This document shows positions 33,012 through 45,200 of a stretch of 64,000 nucleotides of DNA, in pieces. Source of the DNA: Selenia dentaria (Eukaryota; Arthropoda; Insecta; Lepidoptera; Geometridae); NCBI GenBank assembly GCA_917880725.1, contig OU862887.1, positions 9,674,501-9,738,500 of the forward strand, in the 5' to 3' direction. How positions within the stretch are numbered: the stretch's first letter is position 1; every line of letters begins with the position of its first letter. The notes beneath the pieces are model-generated. The model ran no database searches. It was not told the DNA's origin and saw only the letters and a program-made list of their open reading frames with translations. Position numbers and translations under genes: made by a program.

Positions 33012-34480
33012 GACGCGGGCGTCCTGAACACTCCTTGAAAAAGATCACCAAATGTGGTCGAAACTAGAATCGGACCTATCCGATAAATATTACGTGAGTA
33101 ATCTCTTATTTCTAATTAAAAAGAGAAAGCATGGTAGCCGGTGGATAAGAAACAATAAGGTGGTCGATGTGTGTAGAGGTAGATGGTAGAACATTGGCGT
33201 ATAGGGATAGAGTTTCACATATCATGGTGTTGAGGCAATAGCGTTCGAGTCAGACCCGTTTAAATCAATGTAAAAAACAGCCGGACCAGCTCTTCAATTT
33301 CACGCGTCACTAAAATACTACGCTTGGTTTAAAAACTAAAAACTAGACATAGACGAGTTCGCGTCGAATTTTAATCGTTAAAACGTTAAATTATTCAAAT
33401 ACAACGAGCAATGTTCGAATTGTTTCAAAAAGAACTCTTTGTTTTCACATTAACCTTTATTCAAGAAATCTGTAAACGAGTTTATTACAATTGAAAGAAT
33501 TAGAAAAGTAATTTTGTATAGTATACTTGATATATATATATAAGGTTGCGAACAACTGCGGTTTCACTGAGAAAACCCGCCATTCTCCATGTTCCTGTGG
33601 TTACTACAAATTAAAGAAAGAATGAATTTGTTATAATAGCGTCTACATCTTTGAACTCCTTATTTAGGGCAAACTGTGAAGTAGACCTATTTAATACAAG
33701 CTCAAGTAAGCTGAAACGCTTACTTAATAATATGTACTTTTCCTATTAGATTGGGCACACAATCGTATACAAACTTTCGTAATTTTTTGTGCGCTTGTAT
33801 ATGTATTAAGACGCGGTCTAATCCCAATTTGAAAATAATTTATGATGCTTTACGTAAGGTTGAAAATCGCTTGTTAGATTGGACGATGTAATGCGAAAAT
33901 GCGTTAATTTTGTACGTTTTCTTTATATCTTTCGATATTGAAAAAACTGCTGGTTACTACTTTATTACTATACTCGTATGTTGGCTATGTATTACCTAAA
34001 AATAATTTTATCAAAGTTTATTTTTATGCACCTATTTAGGATATTTTTCTGCAGAGAGCGAGTAATATTTATGAATTCTGTTCGGTTATTACTCTTTGCC
34101 TGTTCCTTTTCTAACCTAAGTTTTTTTTCATAGATTATTATCGAACTGTTTCGTTACACTAGATGTTTAAACATTCTGCTTAATACTATTATCAGGATAC
34201 GACCGCGCCTTAATATTCTTCTTTTATCAGTCTTGGCATTGCATTGTGTCTTTATTAAAAAAAATGAATAAACATTATTTACAAGGTATAAAAAATAAAA
34301 TAAAAATAAAAACTAATCTATAAGCCCCCCATGGTGGGGAGAAAAGTGGCCAAAACGCTGGCGACATTGCCACGCTGAATGGCAACGCTAAGTTTTTGCC
34401 CAAAGTAGGCGCCAGCATTTCGGTCATTTCTTTTATCTACATATTTATTTTACATTTATTCTATCGTCGTTAACTGTAAC

Positions 34481-34511
<31 letters not shown>

Positions 34512-34947
34512 ATATTCCACAACTACTATGCATATATATATATATATATATATATTCCTTGGAAACTTGTAACTTGACCTTCATATATGTGTAACTTTTT
34601 GTGGCATACATCTTAACCTATAATTTATACCTATCTGTTTAGTTTTTCTTAAATATAATACAATATATTCGGTGATTTGTGTGCAGTTGCACTAAAACCT
34701 TTTTTTTTTCGTGAGATTTATCGTGAGATCTCACGAAATGAACTAATCACGTGATAAACTGATTTTTATTATATATCTTACCTTGTCTCTAGTATTACTT
34801 AACATTCAATTTAGATCCATATCTAGCTGCGATAGAGACCCATATTTTTATCATATCGACAATCTATGCTCGTAATGCATAAGCGTACCTAGTTCATGCC
34901 ATAAACCAATTCGATTAGATGTCGATTTTTCAAAGCAAGTAATAGTT
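33012..34947. other. Long AT-rich interval with simple repeats
   Basis: Mostly unassigned. It includes TA repeats at 33528-33541, an (AAAT)n run at 34483-34514, (AT)n at 34531-34554, and a block at 34320-34425 with small inverted motifs (GGCCAAAACGCTGGCG against CGCCAGCATTTCGGTC) that looks like a repeat terminus. Confidence 0.4.
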
Positions 34948-35119
34948 CAGAGGCCGTAGCACAAATAATTTGCGAAAAAGTATTAGTATCGTAAGTGTCA
35001 ACGCGTCACACTTCGGGGTACAAACTATGAGTTGTCTGTGTCACAAATGCCCTATATAAATGACAGTATGTACTGTTTTACGTGAACGACTTACGCTGTT
35101 ATTCATGCTAAGCCCACAG
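34948..35119. mobile_element. MITE family C, copy 2
   Basis: From CAGAGGCCGTAGCACAAATA to TTATTCATGCTAAGCCCACA; the core TACAAACTATGAGTTG and AAATGACAGTATGTAC match the other copies. Confidence 0.75.
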
Positions 35120-35335
35120 GGGTAATGTAAGTCAGGCGGCGGTCGCTGGATCAAACCCTACCTCGGAATTGATTTTTCGCTGAAGATACCATCCTGATGA
35201 AATCCGCAGTCGGCTTGTAGGGCATTTTATGGTTCTCGGTTGGCTAGTTACAATCCTCAAGAATAAAAAGCTAAACACCTGACAGTGTTATCCGACAGCT
35301 GTATTTAAGAGTCAATAGCCAGTCTAACAGCCGTA
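35120..35335 (+). mobile_element. SINE-like repeat with possible B box
   Basis: GCTGGATCAAACCCTACC resembles a tRNA-type B box. The downstream part (GATACCATCCTGATGAAATC, GGCTAGTTACAATCCTCAAG, CTGACAGTGTTATCCGACAG) recurs inverted at 50795-51035, where AAATCCCGTGG occupies the B-box place. A clear A box was not found. Confidence 0.4.
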
Positions 35336-35349
35336 TTTATAAAGAAGCA

Positions 35350-35725
35350 AAAGTAAGGAATGAAAAGTAATTACTTAAGCAACGATTTTAATTTCTATAG
35401 AGTAGTATTTGCCTGAAGTTAGAACTATCAAAGGCTAGAATTCTTACAAGAGAAATTTATAGTCACCATTTCCTTTTCTTAAGCAATGAGAACACGTCAA
35501 TTTTTCGTTCTTATTGCAAAAGTGAAGTTGTATAAAAATACATTCGTACACAAGTCTGATCTGTGAAGGATCTATTACGCTGCAAAAAATAAAATCTGAT
35601 GACAAGTGTAAAAAGATACATCCAGTTCTGATAGGGTTATGTCATGCATTTACTTCAGTAAGTAATGTTCATTGCTCGACTAAAGAATAAGATTTTATGT
35701 TAAAGAATTCTATCGTGAAGTAATT
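35350..35725 (+). repeat. Interspersed repeat family G, copy 2
   Basis: Aligns with 22985-23372 including the TATAAAAATA element at about 35530 and GTGAAGGATCTATTACGCTG. Small indels separate the copies. Confidence 0.6.
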
Positions 35726-35779
35726 ATTCATTGAGAAATTACTTAGCAACAAGATGATAAATACGGGTGTAAAAGTCAA

Positions 35780-36420
35780 TAGCCAGTCTAGATCTATTGC
35801 GATTAGTATCACACCAAAGTGAAGCAGTAGCCAAACATTTAGTCTATCAATTGTATTAGTAAATTAAGTCGCCTTGCCTTGCATCTTCATAAAAAGTTCA
35901 CATTAGCAATCACAAATCCAGTTGTTCGGCCCTCAGCTTCAAAACTGATACGTCTTTGGTTGTGCCTCAGCGATACTTGTCGTCACTGCAATAAAAGAAA
36001 ATAGATTAATATAAAAAGTACACACCCGACAGTAAAAAACTGAAGTATTCAGTTGAAGTCAAATTTTCCGTCTTATATGCGATTTTACAAAATATTTCTG
36101 CGATTTTAACCCGTTGACTCGCGATTCGCCATATTTGGCCAATAATACAATAGATTTCGCAGAAATCAACCTACTTTTCCAGGAACTGCAGCCTGTGTGG
36201 TTAACGCTTGTTCACCCACGTTGTCACAGGTTCCGGTCATACGATCAACCCCCAACAGGTGCGACAAATTCTTGATATTGAAGAATTGGTAAAGTCTCTT
36301 TATACAAAAAGTCCACGTTAGAGATCACAAATCCATTACTTTATGGTTTGTACCTTTCTGAGTTCTGCCCTCAGCTACATCATTGATACTTCGTTAGTTT
36401 TACCTCCAGAGTACTGGACT
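35780..36420. repeat. Diverged pair of direct repeats
   Basis: The segment TTCACATTAGCAATCACAAA with CCCTCAGCTTCA (about 35895-35950) is echoed by GTCCACGTTAGAGATCACAA with CCCTCAGCTACA at about 36310-36380. Identity is modest. Confidence 0.45.
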
Positions 36421-37374
36421 ACACTGTAAAAAAAAATCGTTAGTAAAAATTTTATAAACGCGAAAGCAAAAACCTGAAAATTCTTCAAAGTAGCTGACCC
36501 AAATAATAGTCGTTCTAGTTAAAACCCTGGTCCGGTTAATAGCAGGTATGATAATATGTATATTACTACTACATTTTTTTTTACTACAAACGTGCGTTAA
36601 ACGAAGCAAATATAATTAATAAGACGTGATTATTGCGTCAAAAGCGAGAAAGGCAGCTATTTCTCTCAGCAAAAGAATCTCTTTGATCTTTTTCCTCCAT
36701 TGTTAATAGACGATAAAGCAAATAGGTGCCCGATCTACGCCAGAAAGAGTTAATAAAAATTTGACAGTAAAACGTTTACCGCCCCATCATTTAACAAAGG
36801 AACTTATTAAAAATTGGGAGAAGTAATGCTAAAAGAAAGAAAGTTAATAAAATGTAGGAAGTGGAACTTTACCGGTTGGGTGAACGTGCATCCAATCTAC
36901 GGCAAACGTTTAAACGGAACCTTACGGCACCGTAACGGAACGGTTTGCGTTACGGTACAATTTTAATATAACGCCCGATAATATTTTCAGCAATATAAAG
37001 GGGTTTACCGTTATACAAAATCAATGACCTGTAAAAGCCGAACGAAGCCCAGTGAATAGTTATTTTTTAAGGTGGATTTCGGTTTTGGAAAAATAACGAG
37101 TTCAGGCAATAAATTAGTTAGTTTAAACATCTTCGCGATCTTCGCCTCCACGGAGAGGCCAAAACTTTTTTTTTTATAAAGTACAGTTTCCTATTTCGTT
37201 GACAAGGTTGATTTAGCCTTTTATAATCTATGTAATACCATTAAAAGAGCAATACTTATATGTATATAATAACAATACATCAAAATGAACCCCTACTTCT
37301 TCTGGTCACGCTATAAATTGAGAACGGGTGGAACGATCTCGCTAATTCTTTTTGTTATGGTAATTATTGTTAGG
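36421..37374. other. Unassigned interval
   Basis: No gene or dispersed repeat recognised. A CG-containing palindromic patch (CCTTACGGCACCGTAACGG) lies at about 36922-36940. Confidence 0.4.
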
Positions 37375-37473
37375 AGAAGGTTCTTATGAAAGAGAAACCA
37401 AGAAAAGATGGGAGGTTATGGTGAGGCCGAAGGCCGAGCCTACTACTCGAACGAAGTCGCGGGCAGTCGCTAG
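37375..37473 (+). mobile_element. Helitron-like 3' terminus
   Basis: AAGAAAAGATGGGAGGTTAT, GAGGCCGAAGGCCGAGCCTA and ACGAAGTCGCGGGCAGTCGC run into CTAG at 37470-37473, followed by T, as expected for a Helitron 3' end. A sister terminus with the same preceding sequence ends at 51964. Confidence 0.55.
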
Positions 37474-37962
37474 TAATAGTATATAATCTGAATCATGGAA
37501 ACGGCTTCAACGATTTTCATACAATGCAGACGGTGTCAATGGCGATACAACGAACTGGCTAGGTTTTATTTTTAGGAAACGTCGTTATACCCGCGCTTTG
37601 ACAATGAAAGACTGCTACAAGAAACTACTTTACGGACACAGCAAAACTAAAGTTACTTGACAAAAGATGGCGTTGTTAAGCAAAAACAGTTCAGGTTTCT
37701 AAAAAAAACAGTCACCCAGGCACTAGTTTCCTAAACTACAAACTACTGGGGACACAAACTTCAAATTTTAGGATTTATGTTGTTACCTTTTATGTTGTAA
37801 GTATCCACTTAGTAGAGGTTTCTGAAAATATCATCCGTATGGATGTGGCAAGCGCAACCAGTGGTGGGTCAGCTAGTTTCTTCATAAAAGCTTTAATTTG
37901 CAATGAAACGTTTTTGAGTAAGATATTGACTTTTTTGATATAATTTTAATATAATTAATAAA

Positions 37963-38212
37963 TACAAGTGCAATTTGAAAAATTTTATACCGACTTCCAT
38001 TATATTACTTTGTTAAAAATTTGTATTGGAATGTAACTCAAAAACTACTAAACAGAATTTAATAAAATTTACGTGGGACCACACAAGGAGCATCAGCTTT
38101 CAAACAAAAAAATAATTTTGGAAATCGGTTCATCCAGTTCAAAAGTTATGAGGTAACAATCATAAAAAAAATACAGTAGAATTGACTACCTCCTCCTTTT
38201 TGGAAGTCAGTA
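37963..38212 (+). repeat. Family F repeat, copy 2
   Basis: Contains ACAAGTGCAATTTGAAAAAT, TACCGACTTCCATTATATTA, GTAACTCAAAAACTACTAAA, GCATCAGCTTTCAAACAAAA and TTTTTGGAAGTCAGT. Confidence 0.75.
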
Positions 38213-39269
38213 GATGAAATAACATGATTACGAAAGGTTAAGTAACTACATTAAAAAACTATATGTAAAAGATTTTAAACGTCGTAATTTTACTTGTCTT
38301 TAGACGATTGCTTAGCTTGAATATCGATCTATACAATACTATTTATAAATCAGTGACATACAAAAATCTACCTTACCGATCGAGGCTTCTATTAAACATT
38401 TTTGAACGTCCAGATTACACCGAATCCAGTTTGTAGTATAAAATAGATAAAAAAATAAGAACTAAAGCAATTGATAAGTTTTTTACTGTTTTTAGTTTAG
38501 ATTCATAGGAAACGGAATTATTACAAAGTAAATAATTACTTACAAATTTACTACAGACTTAATCATTAGGATATTTTGTGTATAATGTTATAATATATAA
38601 AAGTGAGTGAGTGAGATTATTCTTCACGCTAAAAGATTGGAACGTATTTGTATTCATACAATAAAAAGCACCCATTTTGTATACTTTTATTGTATGTTAT
38701 GTCATAATTAATTATTATGACCAATGAAACACAAAAAAACACTTGGTCGGGTTCAAAAATCAGATGATGTAAGCTGCTTTAAAATAGCACTAACAAAATA
38801 ATCATTATTTATAAGACATTTTAGGATATGTAAGAAAAAAGGAAATATACGATTAGATGCAAAATAAATAATAGTAAAACTAGTTAATAAAATATTTATA
38901 TCTAGTACATATACGAATACTATGAGTCATTCAATTAAATAATTTTATACGAATCATTATTTAACTAGTAATAAATTTAATTTTACACCTATATACAATG
39001 ATTAACTTTAAAAGATGTTATTTAATATTGCGCACAGCAAAATTGTACTATGTCGTGCATAAATGACGCTATTTAAATTTAAGCAGCGTTTAGAAGTAAG
39101 GCCGTAAGTGTGTAATAAGCCATTGTCAAACACTAATATTAATAAAAATTGGTTTGATAATGCGAGTTGCACTTATACAAGGATTTTGTCTACTAAGTAT
39201 ATAAGTATGCAGAAACAATAAATTTAGAAATATAATATAAGAATATATCAGATTACCAAAAGTAGGCAG
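38213..39269. other. Unassigned, strongly AT-rich interval
   Basis: About 1 kb with no recognised repeat or gene. Confidence 0.45.
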
Positions 39270-39370
39270 ACACTCAGGCCGCCCACCTGGTGGAAAGTGG
39301 TCACCGTCCCCTATAGACGTTTGCAACACCAAGGGCGTTGCCAACGCTCTACCGACTTCTAAATGGAATA
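39270..39370 (+). mobile_element. LINE-type 3' UTR scrap
   Basis: CAGGCCGCCCACCTGGTGGA, AGTGGTCACCGTCCCC and CACCAAGGGCGTTGCCAACG resemble a 3' UTR block widely dispersed in Lepidoptera. This rests on memory; only faint echoes occur elsewhere in the window (about 55265-55320). Confidence 0.4.
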
Positions 39371-39462
39371 GAAGGGTGGGGTAGGGGAAGGGGAGAGGGA
39401 GTAGAGAGGGAGAGTAGGGGAGTGGGAGAAGAGAGGGAGGGGAATGGGAGAGGGGGAGGTGG
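39371..39462. repeat. G-rich homopurine tract
   Basis: About 90 bases almost only of A and G with repeated GGGG and GAGAGGGAG units, within an AT-rich region. It could form triplex or quadruplex structure on the plus strand. Confidence 0.85.
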
Positions 39463-39814
39463 TTTGGTCCTCCGGAACCTCCCATAGACAACCTAAAACG
39501 CAATAGCAAGCTATATTACTTTAAGTCGGTGTTATGTAGGAATGTGGTACTTCCCCGATCGTGCCGGCCCATTTGGCTATGTGGTGGCATGGTGGCTAAC
39601 ACTACCACCAAAAAAGTTCGTTTATTACATATAAATATGTTTAATACTAGGTTGGTTTGCCCAAAAAAATATTATATACTAGTTAATATTGATTCCCCCG
39701 AATATAATATACCATATTTTCACAAGCCTAATTTTATAAAATTTTAAATACTAACAATAGTGTTAACATATATTCTGGAAATGTGTAAATTTGTTAAAAA
39801 ATACCCAGACTATT

Positions 39815-40240
39815 TTAAAAGGGCATCTGATAAATCGCGCAGTATTAGGCCGCAATTTAGACATAAATTAATCGAACCAAAGTCCAACCTAGAAATACAC
39901 AGCTCTGGCCCTAAATCAATGGCCGTTAAAATATATTAAATATTAATAAATTGCCAAATGAATTAAAAGATATCGAAAAAGAAGTAACTTTTATAAATAA
40001 CTTAAAAGGTATTTTAGAATCCAAATGTTATTACAACTTAGAAGAATTTTTCAATGATAATTTCGACAAAATGAACATAGATCGTTTCGTTCCGACTATT
40101 GCCATACCCAAATAGGGTCATACGTATTACTTTATATTTAAACATGTTAACTTAAGAACTCCATGTACCTGCATATGTTTGCAATAAAATATTGAGTATC
40201 GAGTATTGAGTATTGGTACCAGATAGTTAGTGGTCATTGA
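39815..40240 (+). mobile_element. LINE C-terminus and 3' UTR relic
   Basis: Conceptual frames read SDKSRSIRPQF, SSGPKSMAVKIY, NKLPNELKDIEKE and CYYNLEEFFNDNF. These fit the 'NKLP ... YY..EEF' C-terminus of CR1/Jockey-type LINEs, broken by a stop near 39940. The following 3' UTR (CATACCCAAATAGGGTCAT, GCAATAAAATATTGAGTATC) is shared with 47700-47830. Confidence 0.6.
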
Positions 40241-40761
40241 AGAGAAATTTACCACAGACCTCCTCGTGACTATGGGCAGAGAGGGGACACATGACCCTAA
40301 GAAAACATGTTCCAATTCGCACTTGGCCAGTTTGTTTGACATATGAGAAACGCAACATCATCATTATCATATTTAGCTGTCATTATTAATAACCAGCCAA
40401 AATCATCATCCATTGTCATTAATGTATCCGCATTTTCTTGAAAGATAAATGAAACAGTTTTAAAATAAAATTTTCTCTCGTTCATTAATCACCACTTCCC
40501 TTTCTCTAAGGCGAGTGCGAGTTAATTAAATTGCATCATTATAATTATGATCAGCTTGGCATCCTTTAGATCTTTTACAGCTCGAGGACTGACCAAGAAT
40601 CTTTTTCTCAAATTGATTCCTTAATTATTTCTATATTCATAAAAGTGAAGTGTTACGTAACAGCCAAAATGTAAAATCAAATGGTCGTCATTTGCTTGTG
40701 CAAAACACCAAACTAAACTAAAACTACTAAGTCACATGAGTCATGTATTTAATTTAGTTAC
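40240..40761. other. Unassigned interval
   Basis: No supported gene. Opposing short frames have no domain resemblance. Confidence 0.4.
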
Positions 40762-41490
40762 AATCATCATCATCATCATCATCATCATCATAGCCGTAGG
40801 ACGTCTACTGGTGAACATAAGCCTCCCCCATAATTTTCCAAAAGGACCGGTTGGAAGCAGCCTGCATCCAACGTCGTCCTGCGACCTTTTTCAGGTTGTC
40901 TGTCCTACGCTGCGCTTGCCGGTCCGTGGTCTCCACTCCAGAACCTTCCGGCCTCATCGGCCATCTAATCTGCGTGCTATGTGCCCTGCCCACTGCCACT
41001 TTAACTGGCTAATCTTCTGGGCTATGTCGGTGATTTTCGTTCTTCTACGGATCTCCTCATTTCTGATTCGATCACGTAGAGAAACCCCGAGCATAGCCCT
41101 CTCCATAGCTCGTTGTGCGACTTTGAGCTTATCTATGAGGCCCATAGTAAGAGACCACGTTTCAGTGCTATAAGTCATCACTGGTAACACACATTGGTCG
41201 AAGACTTGTCTTGAGGCACTGAGGTATTTTATACGAGTAGACTTCGCGAAATTTCCGGAACGCTGCCCAGCCGAGTTGGATTCGACGATTGACCTCTTTC
41301 TCGAAGTTGGACTTGCCTAGTTTGACTGTCTGTCCCAGGTAGATGTACTCTTCAACAACTTCGAGAACTGAGTTCCCAACTGATATTGGGGTAGGTACAA
41401 CATGGGTATTAGACATAATTTTCGTCTTATTCATGTTCATCTTAAGACCTACACGTTGGGAAACTCGATGGAGGCCTTCTCCTTCTAAAG
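40762..41490 (-). mobile_element. RTE-type LINE, 5'-truncated
   Basis: Minus-strand copy with a (CAT)n tail at 40762-40792 and a 3' end like that at 20.8 kb. Blocks in order from the 5' side are GLKMNMNKTKIMSN, EYIYLGQTVKLGKSNFEKEV, VMTYSTETWSLTMGLID, GVSLRDRIRNEEIRRRTKI and EAYVHQ near the end. Frame breaks lie at about 41190 (between CLKTS and CVLPV) and 40990. About 50 residues more of the connection domain are kept than in the 20.8-kb copy; catalytic motifs are still missing. Confidence 0.9.
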
Positions 41491-42758
41491 AACTAACCTA
41501 GTTACTTAGTACTAGGTTAGTTAGTTACCTATTTTACTAGTAGATATTTTAATACGATTATATTAATTATTAATTAAATATTATTAAAGCGACTTAGCGC
41601 AATTTTTTTCAAAAGGTTAAGTTTTGCGGTTTTGATACTCGAAATTTCTATCAATCTGTATTGTGCGAATTACCGGTGGCATACAATCCATTTTTGGGGT
41701 TTTAACAGATCGCTTAGGTCTAATCTATCTAGAAAATTTGTTATCAAAATAAGTTTAATCTCATTTAGTATGCGATTTGTTACAAATATTGTACTAATAA
41801 AAGGTTGAAGAGTTCAGTAAGGTCTACATTTTTATGCCTTGAAATGCCAAGTATTGCTCATAAAGCCAACCCCTAAAGATAATGCCTAACAAGTTCCATT
41901 TTAACCTTGCCGAAAAACGAAAATTTGTAAACGTAGCCAAATTTCTCCAACAAAAATTAGGTTCCAAACAAGTCAAACAAAATCCCGTTTATATTTTCTT
42001 GATTTCAGCAAAAAAAAACTCTATCAAAAATTTCCAAGAATTGCGAAATAAAAAAAACTCTAATTTTCTTTCGCAAACTCGGTTATCTGAGCCTCTCTTT
42101 TTCATGAAAGAAAGTGAATTCTTCCTGCAGAAAATTTCAAAAGTTAATACGCAGTGTAACTTGTTCCACTTTGTCATGGGAAGTTAGAACGCCTTCTACG
42201 TTGTTGTGTTTGTTCTGTGAAATGGCAGGTATTTTAACAAAATGTCAACTGAACTGAAATCGTATTTAAGGGCGAGAGTTTTTGTAAAGGTGGTAAAGGT
42301 GATTTAAGAGCGACAGAAATCGACGGAGTGCTTTAGGTTCAATAGTTCCACTAGGGGAGAGAGTTCCTATCGAGAATTCTGTATTCAACTAGTAAACACC
42401 TTCAACTTGGTTCGCCCCGAAATCTTAATAAATGATCATACATTCTCATAAGTAATTATTGTACTAGTATAAAAATTCAGAAAGTCTAGGCTAGTAGGTA
42501 GTGCAAATTTTTCTAGTTATAGTAATGGTTCAATAGGACTACATTTTAGTCATTGACATTTTAACGCTGCGCGGTCCATGGTACAAAACCAGTCTTTATC
42601 CAGAAAGAAGAAAACATCAAACATAGTTTCGTTAATGAAGAGGGGTTCAGTAAAATCACACTATGCCAAAAGCAGTCTGAAATGTATTATGTATCAACAA
42701 TAAATTGGTAAAAAATGAAGACCTCTGTTGAACAAACGTTATGATCCGTTATTAGGAC
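41491..42758. other. Unassigned interval
   Basis: About 1.27 kb. The frame at 41882-42187 (101 codons, rich in Lys, Asn and Phe) reflects A-rich composition and has no recognised domain. No repeats shared with the window. Confidence 0.4.
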
Positions 42759-42774
42759 AGATTAAAAATGAGTT

Positions 42775-43261
42775 GCTTTCAGCGGAAATAGGCGGAGATC
42801 TCTCCCTGCCGAGCGTGGTAATCTCCATGTTCGGCAGCGAGAGATCGTGGCAGGCGGTGGCCACCTTCTGCGAAGCGGTGATGGCGCAAAAGGAGGCTGC
42901 GGAGCGGATCAGGGAGAACGATGTCCGAGCTGATCCACTCCGGCGCAGACGACCGGGAGAACGGAGGAGACGGTTCGCACGTCTCCTCCCTCCTCCGTAG
43001 TGGGGTCACTGGCGAAGAGTCGGGGGACTCTTCGTCGGCTTGCACGGCTCTACACGTCTAGGGGGTGACCTTGGTGAGCAAGGTCATCCCTTCACAGGCG
43101 CTGAGGCCCGGTTAAGATCAATCCGGGCCTACCGCTGGGGCGAGATGGTGATTGCCAGCGCGACCCTGTCTCGCCCCACCTTGGCGGAGGACTGCTCACG
43201 GGGGGGTTTTAGTGGGACTGAGCCCACGCCCAGCACAGCATTTCCCCCCTCAAAAAAAAAA
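42775..43261 (+). mobile_element. R1-type LINE 3' end with 16-bp target duplication
   Basis: GC-rich segment. Its frame from about 42770 encodes LSLPSVVISMFGSERSWQAV and ATFCEAVMAQKEAAERIREN, the C-terminal block typical of R1-clade LINEs after the cysteine motif. A 3' UTR follows and ends in poly(A) at 43252-43262. AGATTAAAAATGAGTT at 42759-42774 is repeated at 43262-43277, giving a clear target-site duplication for a 5'-truncated insertion. Not in rDNA, so either a relaxed-specificity family or an off-target copy. Confidence 0.88.
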
Positions 43262-43277
43262 AGATTAAAAATGAGTT

Positions 43278-44153
43278 TTAAAGACGAACTTCGAATCGTC
43301 AAGTTATCTTAGTATAAGTTACTAAAATGAAGCATCAGGTTTACTAGTAGCTAAAAACTCATCTTTGTACCATATATGTAAAATAAACTACATTAAACCT
43401 ATCCAACCAAATATATAAAAACACACACTCAAAAAACCCCAAACTTCATTCGTCAAAATTTTAACAACTGCCACCAAACTTTTTTGATGCGGCCGAGTTG
43501 TTCCAACGTTTTGGATTATTTCATTTTTTTTCGTTTAAACTTTATCAAAGCAGCTGGCATACTTTCGCTCCCACTGAACGATGGAAACTCCTGACCGCGT
43601 TGAGTTTCAAACAAAAACCATTTTGCTACAATCGAGAGTAAATTCCCTTTTCACTTTGGAAACGTCTAGAGAGATATCAGGTGTGCTCATAGAGTATACA
43701 TAAAGTATACAGCTCGCATATCGCTCCGGCTTGTTTGTGCCAATCTTAAGCAAATGTTATACGATACGTTTTATCTATTGTGTAGCGCTTTATTAGATGA
43801 TTATACTACTTGCCGATGCAAATAAGTTACATTTCCTTTTATTTTGTTTTTAGTTATCATATTTACACCCTCACTCCGCACATTTCACCATCACATCTCA
43901 ATATTATTCGTATTGTTGAGCATCTGTGCTGTTCATACTTGTGCTTACGGTTCATACTTACTAAGGCGCGCTCTATAGTTTATGTATATTGTATGGGTAT
44001 GATACCGTTGTTATTTACCTTGTTCTATAATAAACAAATAAACTAAATCTGTTCTCTAAAGACCATCTTTTTAGGTAGTGTGTAAGCGCTAATGTGCAAT
44101 GTTTGAAGAGTAGTGATATTTCTAAATAAACGAGACTTGTAGTAGAGCTCTTC
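43278..44153. other. Unassigned interval
   Basis: No recognised gene or repeat; short frames are AT-driven. Confidence 0.4.
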
Positions 44154-44163
44154 ACCCAAAAGT

Positions 44164-44730
44164 CCCTAGATAGGTCCAATTTCGAGAAAGAGGTCAATCG
44201 TCGAATACAACTCGGCTGGGCAGCGTTCCGGAAACTTCGCGAAGTCTTCTCGTCAAAAATACCTCAGTGCCTCAAGACAAGAGTCTTTGACCAATGTGTG
44301 TTACCAGTGATGACTTATGGCACTGAAACGTGGTGTCTCACTATGAGCCTAATAACCAAGCTCAAAGTCGCACAACGAGCTATGGAGAGGGCTATGCTCG
44401 GGGTTTCTCTACGTGATCGAATCAGAAATGAGGTGATCCGTTGAAGAACGAAAGTCACTGACATAGCCCAGAAGATTAGCCAGTTGAAGTGGCAGTGGGC
44501 AGGCCTCATAGCACGCAGAATAGATGGCCGATGGGGCCGAAAGGTTCTGGAGTGGAGACCACGGACCGGCAAGCGCAGCGTACGTCATTCACCGACACAA
44601 TGGACAGACGACCTGATTAAGGTCGCAGGACGACGTTGGATGCAGGCCGCTTCCAACCAGTTCTTTTGGATAATCATGGGGGAGGCATATGTTCAGCAGT
44701 GGACGTCCTACGGCTGAGATGATGATGATG
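44164..44730 (+). mobile_element. RTE-type LINE, 5'-truncated, with 10-bp target duplication
   Basis: Starts abruptly in RSNFEKEVNRRIQLGWAAFR, then VLPVMTYGTETWCLT, RAMERAMLGVSLRDRIRNEV, a stop at about 44442, WQWAGLIARRIDGRWGRKVL and EAYVQQWTSYG, then the stop and a (GAT)n tail. ACCCAAAAGT at 44154-44163 and 44731-44740 flanks it exactly. Confidence 0.92.
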
Positions 44731-44740
44731 ACCCAAAAGT

Positions 44741-45039
44741 GCTCACCTGACTATCCACCACCCTCATGATTGAAAACCTTCAGCTAAGCAGCTTATGAAT
44801 GTATACAAGCAGTGTCCTCGAAATCCAATCGTCATTCTAGATCTAATATGATACCGTCTTCGAACGCATCATCACTAATAATAAAGTGTGATAATAATCA
44901 AACACTAGTGTATCAAGTATAAAAATATCTCGAAAAATCAATATTTCAGATGTGATGTGAAATCAGCTGTGATTCAGGGTGATAAGCGCTGTGTCACGTA
45001 CATAATTCAGCGTACACCTATAGGTGACACTTCAACTGT
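44741..45039. other. Unassigned spacer
   Basis: No recognised feature in about 300 bases. Confidence 0.4.
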
Positions 45040-45200
45040 CACTGCGCCTATATCAGGGGTTGTCTGGAATAAATCGCTCTAAGCGATAAGACTGCCCATT
45101 GTTGCACCTAGTTTTGCCATTGTTTTTTATTATATTGTCTAATATTAAGTCATAAATGTGGTGTCTCAAAAGTGTTATCTATCTATCTATCTATATCAAT
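45040..45200 (+). mobile_element. LINE 3' UTR with (TATC)n tail
   Basis: GTCTGGAATAAATCGCTCTA, GCGATAAGACTGCCCATTGT and TGTGGTGTCTCAAAAGTGTT followed by TATC repeats match a 3' UTR very common in Lepidoptera. The CGCTxxxAGCG pair forms a small stem. From memory; no coding part present. Confidence 0.55.

Noticed and set aside
41882..42187. 101-codon frame beginning ATGCCTAACAAG
   Set aside because: Lys/Asn/Phe-rich composition expected from A-rich DNA. An opposing frame of similar length exists and there is no domain or splice support.
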